Assembly (NCBI GenBank): GCA_028687435.1
Contig: JAQUAF010000020.1
Coordinates: 1-64,000 of the forward strand
Direction: 5' to 3'
DNA length: 64,000 nucleotides
DNA from: Verrucomicrobiia bacterium
Lineage (GTDB): Bacteria; Verrucomicrobiota; Verrucomicrobiia; JABWAM01
The translations under genes and the position numbers were made by a program. The notes beneath the pieces are model-generated. The model had not been told where the DNA came from, did not search any database, and saw only the letters and a program-made list of their open reading frames with translations. Shown piece after piece: positions 18,781 through 27,487 of the stretch; within the stretch, counting starts at the first letter, position 1; each line of letters starts with the position of its first letter.

Positions 18781-19005
18781 GTGCAACACTTTTCCAATGA
18801 AATGGTCAAGCTGGGCCGGAATGTGCGCAGGATGAGAACGGCCCTCGGCTTCACTCAAACCCAGTTGGCGAATTCGGCCAATATCCATCCCCGCTACGCT
18901 CAAAAAATTGAAAGAGGCAAGGGAAATGCCACGCTCTGCCTTCTTCTGGGATTGAAACGGGCTTTGAAGTGCCAGTGGAAGGATTTCTTTATCGACATCC
19001 AATAA
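18781..19005 (+). CDS. XRE-family helix-turn-helix regulator, small
   Basis: The protein has 74 residues and is almost entirely a Cro/C1-type HTH (LGRNVRRMRTALGFTQTQLA, then IHPRYAQKIERGKGNAT). The start is uncertain: GTG 18781 gives the full frame, while ATG 18802 would give MVKLGRNVRR. Neither has a clear Shine-Dalgarno. It is followed 33 bp later by an IHF-like gene on the same strand. Such stand-alone XRE proteins commonly regulate mobile elements or toxin-antitoxin loci; no toxin gene is visible nearby. Confidence 0.75.
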   Translation: MQHFSNEMVKLGRNVRRMRTALGFTQTQLANSANIHPRYAQKIERGKGNATLCLLLGLKRALKCQWKDFFIDIQ

Positions 19006-19038
19006 CCCCAATCCTTCCTTTCCACCAAAATTCTCTTC

Positions 19039-19446
19039 ATGGACGAACAACCCAAACCCGCCTCAGCATCCCACCAGCAGGGTCACCTCACCAAACGGGA
19101 GATGATCTGCCGCATCAGTGATGAAACCGGGATGATCCAGACCGATGTGAAGGACGTGGTTTTGCGCTTCTTTGACGTCCTGGCTGAAGCCATCAGCCGG
19201 GGAGAGACGATTGAAATTCGCAATTTCGGCATTTTCAAAACCCGCCATACCAAGGGAAAGATCGGAAGAAATCCCAAAAACCCCACGCAGGTCATTCCCA
19301 TCCCACCCCGCATCGTCGTGAGATTCGTTGCCGGAAAGGAATTGAAAGAAAAGATCAGGCTGCTGCATACCGAATTGCCGCAGGACCAACCCAAGGAATC
19401 TCTCCATGCCAGCACGGAGACGATTCAAATGGGAAACACTCCATAG
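19039..19446 (+). CDS. IHF/HU-family DNA-bending protein
   Basis: The protein has 135 residues. The core (about 17-110) matches the HU/IHF fold: TKREMICRISDETGM at the start, GETIEIRNFGIFKTR before the DNA-binding arm, GRNPKNP at the arm tip where the proline intercalates, and FVAGKELKEKI at the end. The extra N-terminal 16 residues and about 25 C-terminal residues are non-conserved tails. IHF-like proteins bend DNA during recombination, replication and transcription. Its place after an XRE gene at the edge of an island suggests it may have arrived with a mobile element. Confidence 0.9.
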   Translation: MDEQPKPASASHQQGHLTKREMICRISDETGMIQTDVKDVVLRFFDVLAEAISRGETIEIRNFGIFKTRHTKGKIGRNPKNPTQVIPIPPRIVVRFVAGKELKEKIRLLHTELPQDQPKESLHASTETIQMGNTP

Positions 19447-19734
19447 CGCAATTTTTCGCAAATCGTTCAATGGGGTTGTTTGACCCGCAAATCCCTCTCA
19501 TGTCCTGATGGGGATTTCCGGCCCCATGGTTACCCCCTGTATGCGTGTATAAAATGTGTGATAAAAATCGTTCTGGATGTTGTCACATCCCAGCATCCCA
19601 CGGATCTGGCATCCGTACAGCAAAAACAATCTTCAACCAAGAATATCTGCCCTATTTTACACCCAATTCACAATAACAACGCAAATAAAAATCATATGTT
19701 GACATATTTTTGAAAATACTCACTCCGTTGTCGG

Positions 19735-20416
19735 TGTTAGATGGTCTGTTACCAGTTTTTTCACAGTTTTCACTCGTAAATTGACCAAAATCCCACGCGA
19801 CATTTTCATGGTGAAATGGTTTTTGAGCTTTTGACTACTACAATATGCAATAGCTAAAGTAAAGTGACCATTACCTTGGGCACCGGAAGCAGGATGCAAA
19901 GACCTACTTCCGGTGAAACTCAAGGTGTTATGGCGGAGGAACTACTATCGTGTCTTCGTCGTTGTGCTTTCATTTTGGTTTAGGGTTCTACACCCAAAAC
20001 CGTCTTTTTTTTATATGTGGAAGTGGAACGCGGCTATTACCAGGTGCCGTGTAAGCACAGCAAATCGATCAGGCCTGTCAACACGCCCTGACGCAAGGCC
20101 AGTGGCAATATCGCGCCATCAAAGAGGCGCTGAGGCAAAAACCCCATCTGTAAACCACAATGCCCTTTTGGAAACTCATCCTTTGATCCGGGACATGGAC
20201 GCTTACGCCGTGACACCGGATTTGTTCGACAACCCCAACCCATCACCACGGAATTTTTCCGCGGCATAACCCAAACCTCCAATGAATGATCAACTCATCC
20301 AAGCCTCATGCCAAGAACTTCGCCTTGACCGTCGCACACACTCATACTACAAAAACATAGCCCTCAAAGTGGCGGCATTTGATCCGACCGGTGACACCGT
20401 CATTCCAGCAATATGA
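19735..20416 (+). mobile_element. IS21-like element remnant (istA tail and istB head)
   Basis: Decayed pieces lie in order. At about 20018 a frame reads VEVERGYYQVP, like the beta-strand stretch late in IstA transposases. After a frameshift, HPLIRDMDAYA appears near 20187, like the IstA C-terminus. At 20282-20416 a 44-codon frame begins MNDQLIQASCQELRL, resembling an IstB N-terminus before it stops. The left part (19735-19830) holds repeated AT-rich tracts with TTGACC, as IS21 ends often do. No full transposase survives. Family assignment rests on short motifs and is tentative; outer boundaries are approximate. Confidence 0.4.
19977..20012 (+). terminator. intrinsic terminator-like hairpin
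   Basis: A stem with GGTTTAGGGT on the left arm and ACCCAAAACC on the right (19977-20001, one mismatch) is followed by eight T residues at 20005-20012. It would stop plus-strand transcription, for example read-through from the XRE-IHF pair into the IS remnant. Confidence 0.5.
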
Positions 20417-20476
20417 TCACAAATCAGCCTGTACCGGTACGCTTCATCCCTGGCGTTCCTAATTTCATTATTCACT

Positions 20477-20701
20477 TTAACATGTTTGCGGTGAAACCCT
20501 GAAAGTGGTCGGGTACTGATCTCGCTTGATGATTTCCATCAGGGGCGCCAACTGTTTCTGGTATTCTTTTTTGAACAATTCGTAGAGTCGATAATTCTGC
20601 ATCCACTCGTCGAATGGCAGCCCATGCGCCCAATTGTTGGCACAAATACAGGTGCCAAAAAAAGTCTCGTGCCCACGATCAGAAAAGCCGGCGAAAATAA
20701 A
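20477..20701 (-). pseudogene. unidentified gene fragment (C-terminal frame without start)
   Basis: A minus-strand frame of about 74 codons ends at TAA 20479-20477 and reads GHETFFGTCICANNWAHGLP, then an amphipathic Lys/Tyr-rich stretch (MQNYRLYELFKKEYQKQLAP). It has no usable start codon: a TGA lies immediately upstream. Composition looks coding-like. It lies downstream of the unknown gene at 20766 and may be the broken end of another gene of the same locus. I do not recognise the family. Confidence 0.3.
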
Positions 20702-20765
20702 TCATGGAGCAAATTCTCCCGCGGAATCGAAAAGGAAGGAAAATAAAAAAGGTTATCCAAATCTG

Positions 20766-21338
20766 TCAGTTGCAAAGATATTCCCTTGGTTGACGATTGT
20801 TCGCTTCAGATTCAAATAGAGGAATTCCAAGCCGAGCCCGCCGTTTAACCTGACTCTGCAGTTCCCGCCGAACTCGCACCCAGTCATCTTCGGAAATGCC
20901 GGTCCAAGTCATCTGCTCCAATAGCATCCTGGAAAAACCGCGAAATTCCCGCCGCCAAGATTCTTCAAGGGATTTCTTCCGGACAAACCGAACACTGTTT
21001 CCGTCAAGATAACGGCCAGATGGGATTAAAGCAGTTTTTTGCAATTCAGAAATTTTGGAAGGACGGCTGGATGAACCTCTTTCTCTGAGTTTTCCAGAAT
21101 CACAAAACTCTGCGCCAAATCTTTTGATTTTTTCCGCTCTGATCAAGCGCAAGAACTGATCGCTCGCATGGGGATCGCTGCCCAAGGAAATCTTGCGGTC
21201 ACCAAGCCGGGCAAAGGCATAACACCTCGAAGTCCCCTTGCGAATTTCATGCCAAGCATGAACCGGCTTGGCCAGATCCTGGAAATCCAGATTTTCAACC
21301 ATTTTTTTTATTTCTTCGAGGGTTTTCATGAATCTCAA
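20766..21338 (-). CDS. hypothetical protein in the island, overlapping its upstream neighbour
   Basis: The protein has 190 residues and is basic, with a short acidic N-terminus (MRFMKTLEEIKKMVENLDFQ) and an Arg-rich C-terminal half (RVRRELQSQVKRRARLG). GGAG lies 5 nt before ATG 21338. The gene overlaps the preceding 232-aa frame by 44 bp in another frame, so the two are probably translated from one message. No family motif is recognised. The basic, helical composition could suit a nucleic-acid-binding accessory protein of a mobile element, but that is only a guess. Confidence 0.55.
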   Translation of the reverse strand: MRFMKTLEEIKKMVENLDFQDLAKPVHAWHEIRKGTSRCYAFARLGDRKISLGSDPHASDQFLRLIRAEKIKRFGAEFCDSGKLRERGSSSRPSKISELQKTALIPSGRYLDGNSVRFVRKKSLEESWRREFRGFSRMLLEQMTWTGISEDDWVRVRRELQSQVKRRARLGIPLFESEANNRQPREYLCN

Positions 21339-21993
21339 CTCCGGATTTTATCGGCGCACCTTGGTTGACCTGAATGCCAATTTTTTCAGCAGACCCAACC
21401 TTGATGGAAAAAGGCGGCTGTTTAATCTGCATGAGAGCACGGTGGTAGCTCAAAAATTGAGCATGATATTTGACTGCCAAATCGACGATTTTTGCGTTCA
21501 TCTTTAAATCGCTTTCGTCAAGGGAATATCCGGTTGTGCCTTCTTTATTCCCCAAATTTGCCGCCATAAAATCATAAAATTGGGCGCGGCTGTAGGCCCT
21601 CATCATCCCGTCCAAAATCATAAATTCAGCGGTTGTTTGGATATTGAACTCCCGAATCAATGCGTTGCGGAACGGGATGATGGACGCGGCATCAAGCTTT
21701 TTCTTGGACGGGCAACTCAGCGATTCGGCATGGAGGAGGGCGCCCCCAAATTTCGCGAAGCCGGTGTTCATTCTTAAAAAAATATCCGAATCCGCATTGG
21801 ACATCTGCAACAGTTCCACCTGCAGTGCCATCAAATTTCCAGAAAAGTTTTGGGCTTTAACCAAAAGGGCTTCAATTTTCTTGATTGTTTCATTGGATTT
21901 GCCCTCATTTTTTTGGGCACATTCATCCAGGGGTGATGTGCTGATTTCGGTTTTGGGCAAAAAACCCGGTAAAATGGGAATCTGTTCATTCAT
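21295..21993 (-). CDS. hypothetical protein, first gene of an overlapping island pair
   Basis: The protein has 232 residues. A disordered N-terminus (about 1-30) leads to a mostly helical domain (about 35-195) containing NADSDIFLRMNTGFAKFGGA and EFMILDGMMRAYSRAQFYDF. A Lys/Arg/Asn-rich tail follows. No signal peptide, membrane helix or catalytic motif is evident. It shares 44 bp with the next gene. Base composition is lower in GC than in the flanking core genes, in keeping with horizontal origin. Function is unknown. Confidence 0.55.
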   Translation of the reverse strand: MNEQIPILPGFLPKTEISTSPLDECAQKNEGKSNETIKKIEALLVKAQNFSGNLMALQVELLQMSNADSDIFLRMNTGFAKFGGALLHAESLSCPSKKKLDAASIIPFRNALIREFNIQTTAEFMILDGMMRAYSRAQFYDFMAANLGNKEGTTGYSLDESDLKMNAKIVDLAVKYHAQFLSYHRALMQIKQPPFSIKVGSAEKIGIQVNQGAPIKSGVEIHENPRRNKKNG

Positions 21994-22316
21994 GATGCTG
22001 TCATTTTATGAAATACATGAGATCATGTCTCGCAAAAAGTAAAAGAATCTTCATTAATCATTATTTTATGTCAATTTTTGATTTTATTTTAAAGAATTAA
22101 ATCACTGCCATACCATAATTTGAAAAAAAGGGTTCAATTCGAATTTTTCCCGAGGAAGAATCCATTTTCTAAAAATCTGAAATTATGAATTTTGTGGTTA
22201 CATTGGGTCATCTTAGAATAAGCGCTGTCCCATAATTCAGAATCACATTTCCGCATTACAGCATCAACGACATCAATGCAACTTGTGCCTGGATATTAGT
22301 TAGTAATTCCCAGTAA
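21994..22316. other. AT-rich intergenic stretch
   Basis: About 320 AT-rich bases with no supported gene. A CCCATAATT word at 22228 recurs near the IS4-type transposase end (23538 and 23653), which may reflect shared IS ends or chance. Confidence 0.4.
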
Positions 22317-22585
22317 TTAGTAATTTCCGGCCTGTCGCAAAACGTCCTCACGATCGTTTACCAGAATGGCCCGCAATCGCGCGACGTTGGCGCAGGACGC
22401 GTCCAAAACGTTCTTGAGGGTCTTCAACCCTCCACCATCGCCAGAAGCTCCATACGCTCAATGTTCGTTTTGTAAGCTCCGCCGTACGTGACATGACGCT
22501 CCCCGGACGGCAGAACGATCAGCGCAGCGTAGCCACCGGCATCGGTTAAGCGACTCCACGAACCGTCTGTAAAAATTTTGATCAT
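22317..22585 (-). pseudogene. frameshifted RNase H-like gene
   Basis: From ATG 22585 the minus strand reads MIKIFTDGSWSRLTDAGGYA, then TNIERMELLAMVEG and a TGA at 22426-22424. This matches the RNase HI start: the DGS aspartate of the first strand and the RMELLA glutamate of the first helix. One base later the frame resumes as LKTLKNVLDASCANVARLRA and NDREDVLRQ, where NDRED could be the third acidic strand. It stops at 22319-22317. The total is about 89 codons against about 150 for RNase HI, so the gene is both frameshifted and truncated. The first frame has only 53 codons. Confidence 0.55.
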
Positions 22586-22597
22586 AAACTTAGTCTA

Positions 22598-22691
22598 TTG
22601 ACATCTGCAAAAACGCCGCAGATTTTCTGCCAACTTTTTTATTGAACTTTCCATTGACATTGGTTCTATTTCTTGACATGTGCAAAAACCC
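22598..22691. repeat. duplicated TTGACAT(C/G)TGCAAAAAC motif
   Basis: Two near-identical 17-mers lie at 22598-22614 and 22673-22689, 75 bp apart, differing at one base. A shorter TTGACAT copy lies between them at 22654. Each contains a consensus -35-like TTGACA. They may be promoter or operator duplicates, or the remains of element ends. Confidence 0.4.
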
Positions 22692-22862
22692 AAAAACCAC
22701 GTTCTGCTGCTGCTGCGCCCTCATTCCAACAGAAATCCTTACGGATTTCTGGTTTTATTTTTATATTTTCACATGTCGGATGGGCGAGAAAACCTGAAGC
22801 GGGACTGGTGGCGGATCCCAGCGTGTGGACCTAAAAATCGTAGCGGAGAATATTAGCGTTTA

Positions 22863-22883
22863 GAAACCCCCGTAGGGGGTTTC
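22863..22883. repeat. perfect 9-bp hairpin
   Basis: GAAACCCCC, a 3-nt loop and GGGGGTTTC form a perfect stem. There is no T-run on either side, so it is not a classic intrinsic terminator, but it could pause transcription. The surrounding stretch (22586-23074) otherwise holds no supported gene. Confidence 0.45.
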
Positions 22884-23074
22884 CCTGAACGCGAATGTTC
22901 CGATGGATTTTTATGGTCTCTCACGCGGCGACACCACGTCCCGCGATGGTTCTCGCAGCCCATCCCAGACGTGTGTGTCCAGAAAACAGCTTGACAAACA
23001 CACACAGTATGTCCACCGGTTTATTAAAAGTTGGCGTTGACATTCGGAACAATGCAAAAATTGCACACCTAATG

Positions 23075-23317
23075 TCAAGAATTATTGTCCAGATTCAGCG
23101 GAATTTTTTGCAGCTTTTTGGACACTTCCGGAACCGTTTTTAAGCCAAAATTCTTGATCACGGAATCCATCAAACGTTCCGCCCGGAAACGCATTTGGTT
23201 CAACAAACCGTAAATTTGCGCAAACACTTCCGCGGCACAGAAATTTTCACTGAAACCAAACTCCATGCTGTCCTGTCCAACCACTTCTTCGGCAACGCGT
23301 TGCGTCGGTTTTTTCAA
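23075..23317 (-). CDS. possible small hypothetical protein
   Basis: An 80-residue frame, mostly helical in composition (AEVFAQIYGLLNQMRFRAER, then VPEVSKKLQKIP). No family is recognised and there is no clear Shine-Dalgarno. It lies among IS debris, and the DNA upstream (23318-23534) contains only short overlapping frames, so it may be the tail of a broken gene. Confidence 0.3.
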   Translation of the reverse strand: MKKPTQRVAEEVVGQDSMEFGFSENFCAAEVFAQIYGLLNQMRFRAERLMDSVIKNFGLKTVPEVSKKLQKIPLNLDNNS

Positions 23318-23534
23318 AGAACGTAAGCATCAAACGGTTCTTACAATTACCCACAATTTTCATGTGCAAGTACAAAACCAAGTTCGATATTGATGTGTCG
23401 ATTACCGCCATTTTGAGGTGAAAGGTTGCCGGCCTCTGAAAGCGTCCAACCATGGCACCTACTTCTGATAAAGCAAATTCGTCTTTCTTCCGGAATACAA
23501 TTTGGAACCCATTGAACTTGAATCACTTTCACAG

Positions 23535-24272
23535 TCATCCCATAATTTTAAAAAATTGAGTTTTTCGCCCTCTTTTCAGAGGGAGCGATTCCATAAAAGC
23601 TAAAGCTGGGTTTATGAATTTTCTGTCAGAAAATGCCTCCATAAAATTTGTTGCTGTCCCATAATTATCGAGCAAAGAAATAAGATCCAGTTTCAACCAA
23701 AGAGCCGAACGCAACAGCGTTACAAGCCGATTGAAACTCTGCCCCCACTTGCTCAAAAATGCATGAAGACGAATCAACAAATAGACCAGCAAAGCCATCC
23801 ATATTTGCCATCGAACCGCATTGGCATTTTGACCGATAAAGTCGGTCAACCGCAAGGTCTGCTTGATCTGCTTGAAAAACACCTCGATGTCCCAGCGACA
23901 CCGGTAGAGTTCAGCCACCGTCCACGGCGCCCATTCCAGATGGTTCGTCAAAAAAGTCATTTCTCGCTGTTTGCCATCCACTTCCACCAGAGCCACAATC
24001 CGGCGCATCAATTCCGGAGCGCCAGCCGAGGGCTTTTGCAAGGCAATGATTTCATCTTTGAGAATCTTGGGTTCATGACGGGTCGGAAATTTTTTGACCA
24101 CCCTGTAAACCATGTTTTCCTTGGCCCGCGTGACCCAAAATATTCTACGCCGTTCCAAGTCTCCCAGATGGTCGAAACCGGAGCCCGCATCAACGACACC
24201 GCCAGTGAAATTCTCATTGGCATTGATCTGGAGCATCGACGGCAGGGGCATGGCCGGTGGGCGCTCCGGCAA
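23535..24272 (-). pseudogene. 5'-truncated IS4-family transposase
   Basis: The frame encodes 245 residues of the C-terminal part of a DDE transposase. It contains the IS4 YREK-type signature YRCRWDIEVFFKQIKQTLRL at about residue 122, preceded by IFWVTRAKENMVYR and followed by a hydrophobic helix (WMALLVYLLIRLHAFL). Full IS4-family proteins are about 350-400 residues. Here only a TTG could serve as start, a stop codon lies just upstream, and the N-terminal region with the first catalytic Asp is missing or degenerate (VVDAGSGFD where VDRGY is expected). It is very likely inactive. Confidence 0.8.
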
Positions 24273-24722
24273 TTTTTAGACCCGATATTCCAGTTTTGGT
24301 TGCATGCAAGTTGTTGAAACCTTTGGGCACCCCCCTCCCTAATTCAATCAAATACTTTGCAGCAGTTCAAATTCTCGGACTTGCCCAAAACTGGGACTGG
24401 CTGGACAAGGCCACGCGGGCTACCTGCTGGCATTGGAAGGATAAAAACGCCAGTCAAAAAGCCCAGCTAGAACTTCCTGCCTCTCTTGTCCGAAAGGGCT
24501 GAAGGCAAAATCTCCACGCACCGTCATGCGCCCAACGGCGAAAAAAGAGTCCCGAAATTCGTTCCACTCAAAATAAAAAGAGCAAAAAGCTTTATCCACC
24601 GTTTTTATCCACCGATAGCACTAAAATCAGACCTCTTGAGCAAACTTGCGCATACTTGGCATCAATGAACAAAGAAGCGTTTTTCAGAGTGAAAAAGCTC
24701 TATGGATTCATTCAGATTACAA

Positions 24723-24794
24723 GGGACCATTTTGGATCAAAAAATCCCTCATCTCATTGCGAACGAGACGCTCTACCAACTGAGCTATGCCCCC
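24723..24794 (-). tRNA. tRNA-Ala(CGC), probably a decayed pseudogene
   Basis: The 5' part is a textbook tRNA: acceptor GGGGGCA, D arm GCTC-AGTTGGTA-GAGC, anticodon stem TCTCG/TGAGA with loop TTCGCAA (anticodon CGC, Ala). The expected 72-nt length is kept and the 3' acceptor strand TGGTCCC pairs with only one mismatch and one G-U. The T arm is broken: the loop reads TTTGATCC instead of TTCGANTCC and its stem hardly pairs. The gene looks intact to position 48 and mutated beyond. Its 3' end faces the island. Confidence 0.6.
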
Positions 24795-24994
24795 TCCCAC
24801 AACCGGGGGCATTATGCATGGGCAGGAGTGAAAGGCAAGCATATCCGCCGCCGGCACAGGGCTGCCGGACGCATCCCCATTTTCGAGATTGATCCAAGCG
24901 GAAGAAACTGCAGAATTCTTTCCCGTCATCAATCTGATCCAGGGGAAACCATGGCTCAAACACCTTAAAAACCGGGACCGTTCCGGCAAAAATC

Positions 24995-27403
24995 TCATTT
25001 GAATTTGCAACCCCCCTCCAAAACGAAGGAGGCCTGTATTCCTTTGCCGACCCCATGGCCGCCGCGCTGCCCGCCAGCCCCAATCATTTCATCCAAGTCT
25101 TCCCGGGAAGTTCCCCGGAGGAACTTTTCGCCCGCCATGCGGAGGCGGGACGGCGCCTGGAAAATCATGGCCAGCCCGGCCAGGAGACTGAGCGCCCCGA
25201 TGATCAGACCCCGGGTGAGGTTTTCGGGCCAAAACCAGCAACGGATCTCATGCCGTCCGGCCGGCACATGAACAGCCCGAAAAAGACAGTCGGCCTTGAA
25301 AATCACGGCGGGCTTTCCATTGACAGTGGCATTCCATCCGGGAATGTCATGGTCGTTGATGACCACCCATCCCGGCACAGAACTTGAGCTTTGCAGGATG
25401 ATTTCGTTTTCCTGGTAACGCACAACGCGGACTTTGCCATCGCCCGGAGGATTGGATGGCGGGGCGGGAGGCAGGGAAATGGAATCGGTGGTTTGGACAA
25501 GCAGGACGGTCTGCCGCAAATCGACGCGGGGATCATCAATCATCTCCAGACACTCGGACCAACCGGCCGTCACGGCTCGGGGACAAAACCAGGCTTTGGG
25601 AAAGGCGGTGGAACGTTCGCGGATAAATTGGCGGTAACCGTCCCACACGATTCGGAAACGGACGCCATACAGGTCCAGCCGCCGGTTTTTCTCGATCCGT
25701 CCGGGTTTGAATTCTCCAATGAAACCGGAACCTGAATTGGGAGGCGCCATATTGCTGTTGCCTTGCATGGAGGGAATTTTCCATCGGGCAAAACGCAGGC
25801 TGATCTCGGGTTGATCCAGCCTCTGCAGGTTCCGGTCAAGAGTGGTTTTTATGGCCCTCAAATGGCCCGGTTGAACATAGTAATCTTCGGGATCGCCGGG
25901 GTGTCCAATGATGCGGATGCCAAGCGGGACGATTTCCAATGCAAGGGGAATCAACAGGCCTGCGGAAAGACATGCAAATGAAACCCGCTTGAGGACAGCC
26001 ATGCGAATCCAGAGATAAAGCAAGGCCAGGACAATTCCCTGCCAGGCGATGGTCAGGATGGAAAGATGAAGGGCGAGTGACGGGTTGTTGAGCGGCGGAA
26101 CAGTCACGAACCGCCAGACAGCGACGGCGAGGGAAATGGCATGGACGGTCACCAGGGAAAAAAAGGCCCTCCAGGCCCTGTGTCCGGGATTTTCCGCTTG
26201 CAGCAGCGCTTTGAAGCCATAAAGCGCAATGATCACCAGGCCGAGCTGGACGAGAAACCAGCAGCGAATGGGAATGCGGGCGGTGGCCAGGGGCTGGATG
26301 ATCCAGCGCACGAGAATTCTCAATGGATTGAACCCGCCAAACGACCACAACAGTCCAAAGATAAAAAGGGCCATCCAAGGCCAGACCGTCCGCCGCCGCC
26401 AGCAGCCCAGGGACAACGCAAGAAAGAACCCAAGCCAAAGCGTCAGGCCCGGATAAATGGTTTCCTCAAAAAAAGGCGCGTAAGGCCATGGACGGGCATC
26501 GCCCCAGCTTTCCCACAAACCGCCGGGAAAATAATATCCCGTCAGGCCCGGATAAAAGGCGCGCGCCAACACCCACCAAGGAGAGGCGCCATCGTCAATC
26601 AAACGGAAGGATTGAATCAAGCGGCCGTTGAAACATGCGAATTCATAGTGGTAAAGCATGGGTGCGAGAGCCAATCCAAGGCCAACCAGCCAGCCAACCG
26701 CCAATTTCTTGAGGAAATCACCAACAGGCGTTCCGGGGTGTTTGATCCGTTCAAACAGAACGAACAAACACAGCCCGGCGGTGATAAAAAAAACGTGTTG
26801 GGGCGCGGTTCCCAAAAAAGTTGTTCCCAACAAAAGTCCGAAAACACCACTGCGCCGCCATGAGGGTTGTTCGCAAAAGCGGATCAACGCCCAGATCAGC
26901 CATGGAAACCATGCCAGGGCAATCAGGTAGTTGATGACGGAAAAACGGCCAAGCGTGTGAATCGCAAGCGCATAGGCCAGCGCACCCATGCAACGCCATG
27001 AAGGGGCAAACGCCTGCCGGCCAAGCAAAAACCAGACGCCATGGGCTGCCAGAAAATAGTGAAAAATCAGGTAGCAGGCGTAGGCGCTAGCGCTAAGGGT
27101 GGCTGCCCCCGACAGAAAAAGCCAGATGACCGGCAGAATGAAACCCGGATAAAAGATGCCGCGAACCGGCGAACCCGGCCATGCATCGCCCCCATAAGAA
27201 TAGGGATCCCAAAGGGGGATGCTCCCGCAGGCGTAATGTTCGGCAAAAATGGATTGGATGGGCCAGTCGCTAAAAACCGCGTCACCCCAAAAATAAGTCC
27301 ACCCCGCCCACCAAGGCATGAAAAACAGGCCCATCAAAAAAATCATGGCCAACAGCCAGAAAAACGGGGATTCCCACGCCAAAAGGCGCCTTGCCGGTGT
27401 CAT
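24995..27403 (-). CDS. YfhO-like polytopic membrane protein
   Basis: About 802 residues with roughly a dozen transmembrane helices in the first 560 residues, then a soluble region (about 570-760) and one more hydrophobic helix (LIIGALSLLAGLAMIF). The N-terminal loop with YFWGDAVFSDWPIQ and GSIPLWDPYSYGGD, and the late phrase VPGWVVINDHDIPGWNATVNG, are typical of the YfhO family, whose members are thought to transfer sugars to surface polymers from lipid-linked donors. ATG 27403 is preferred; the frame could start at 27484, but that would nearly abut the divergent gene's start at 27488. Confidence 0.8.
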   Translation of the reverse strand: MTPARRLLAWESPFFWLLAMIFLMGLFFMPWWAGWTYFWGDAVFSDWPIQSIFAEHYACGSIPLWDPYSYGGDAWPGSPVRGIFYPGFILPVIWLFLSGAATLSASAYACYLIFHYFLAAHGVWFLLGRQAFAPSWRCMGALAYALAIHTLGRFSVINYLIALAWFPWLIWALIRFCEQPSWRRSGVFGLLLGTTFLGTAPQHVFFITAGLCLFVLFERIKHPGTPVGDFLKKLAVGWLVGLGLALAPMLYHYEFACFNGRLIQSFRLIDDGASPWWVLARAFYPGLTGYYFPGGLWESWGDARPWPYAPFFEETIYPGLTLWLGFFLALSLGCWRRRTVWPWMALFIFGLLWSFGGFNPLRILVRWIIQPLATARIPIRCWFLVQLGLVIIALYGFKALLQAENPGHRAWRAFFSLVTVHAISLAVAVWRFVTVPPLNNPSLALHLSILTIAWQGIVLALLYLWIRMAVLKRVSFACLSAGLLIPLALEIVPLGIRIIGHPGDPEDYYVQPGHLRAIKTTLDRNLQRLDQPEISLRFARWKIPSMQGNSNMAPPNSGSGFIGEFKPGRIEKNRRLDLYGVRFRIVWDGYRQFIRERSTAFPKAWFCPRAVTAGWSECLEMIDDPRVDLRQTVLLVQTTDSISLPPAPPSNPPGDGKVRVVRYQENEIILQSSSSVPGWVVINDHDIPGWNATVNGKPAVIFKADCLFRAVHVPAGRHEIRCWFWPENLTRGLIIGALSLLAGLAMIFQAPSRLRMAGEKFLRGTSREDLDEMIGAGGQRGGHGVGKGIQASFVLEGGCKFK

Positions 27404-27487
27404 GGAATCAAAGATTGTCAAAATGTTCTGCGGGATGCAATCGGAGAAGGAGTTGATTGATGACCCAAACCGGGCAAGAATCATCGC

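Noticed and set aside
22895-23143. Plus-strand 82-codon frame in the island
   Set aside because: No Shine-Dalgarno, no motif and overlap with a minus-strand frame; treated as non-coding.
24257-24502. Plus-strand 81-codon frame opposite the transposase 5' side
   Set aside because: The part after 24317 (SIKYFAAVQILGLAQNWDWL) looks faintly protein-like, but there is no start, no family match and it abuts IS debris. It may be a tiny gene fragment.
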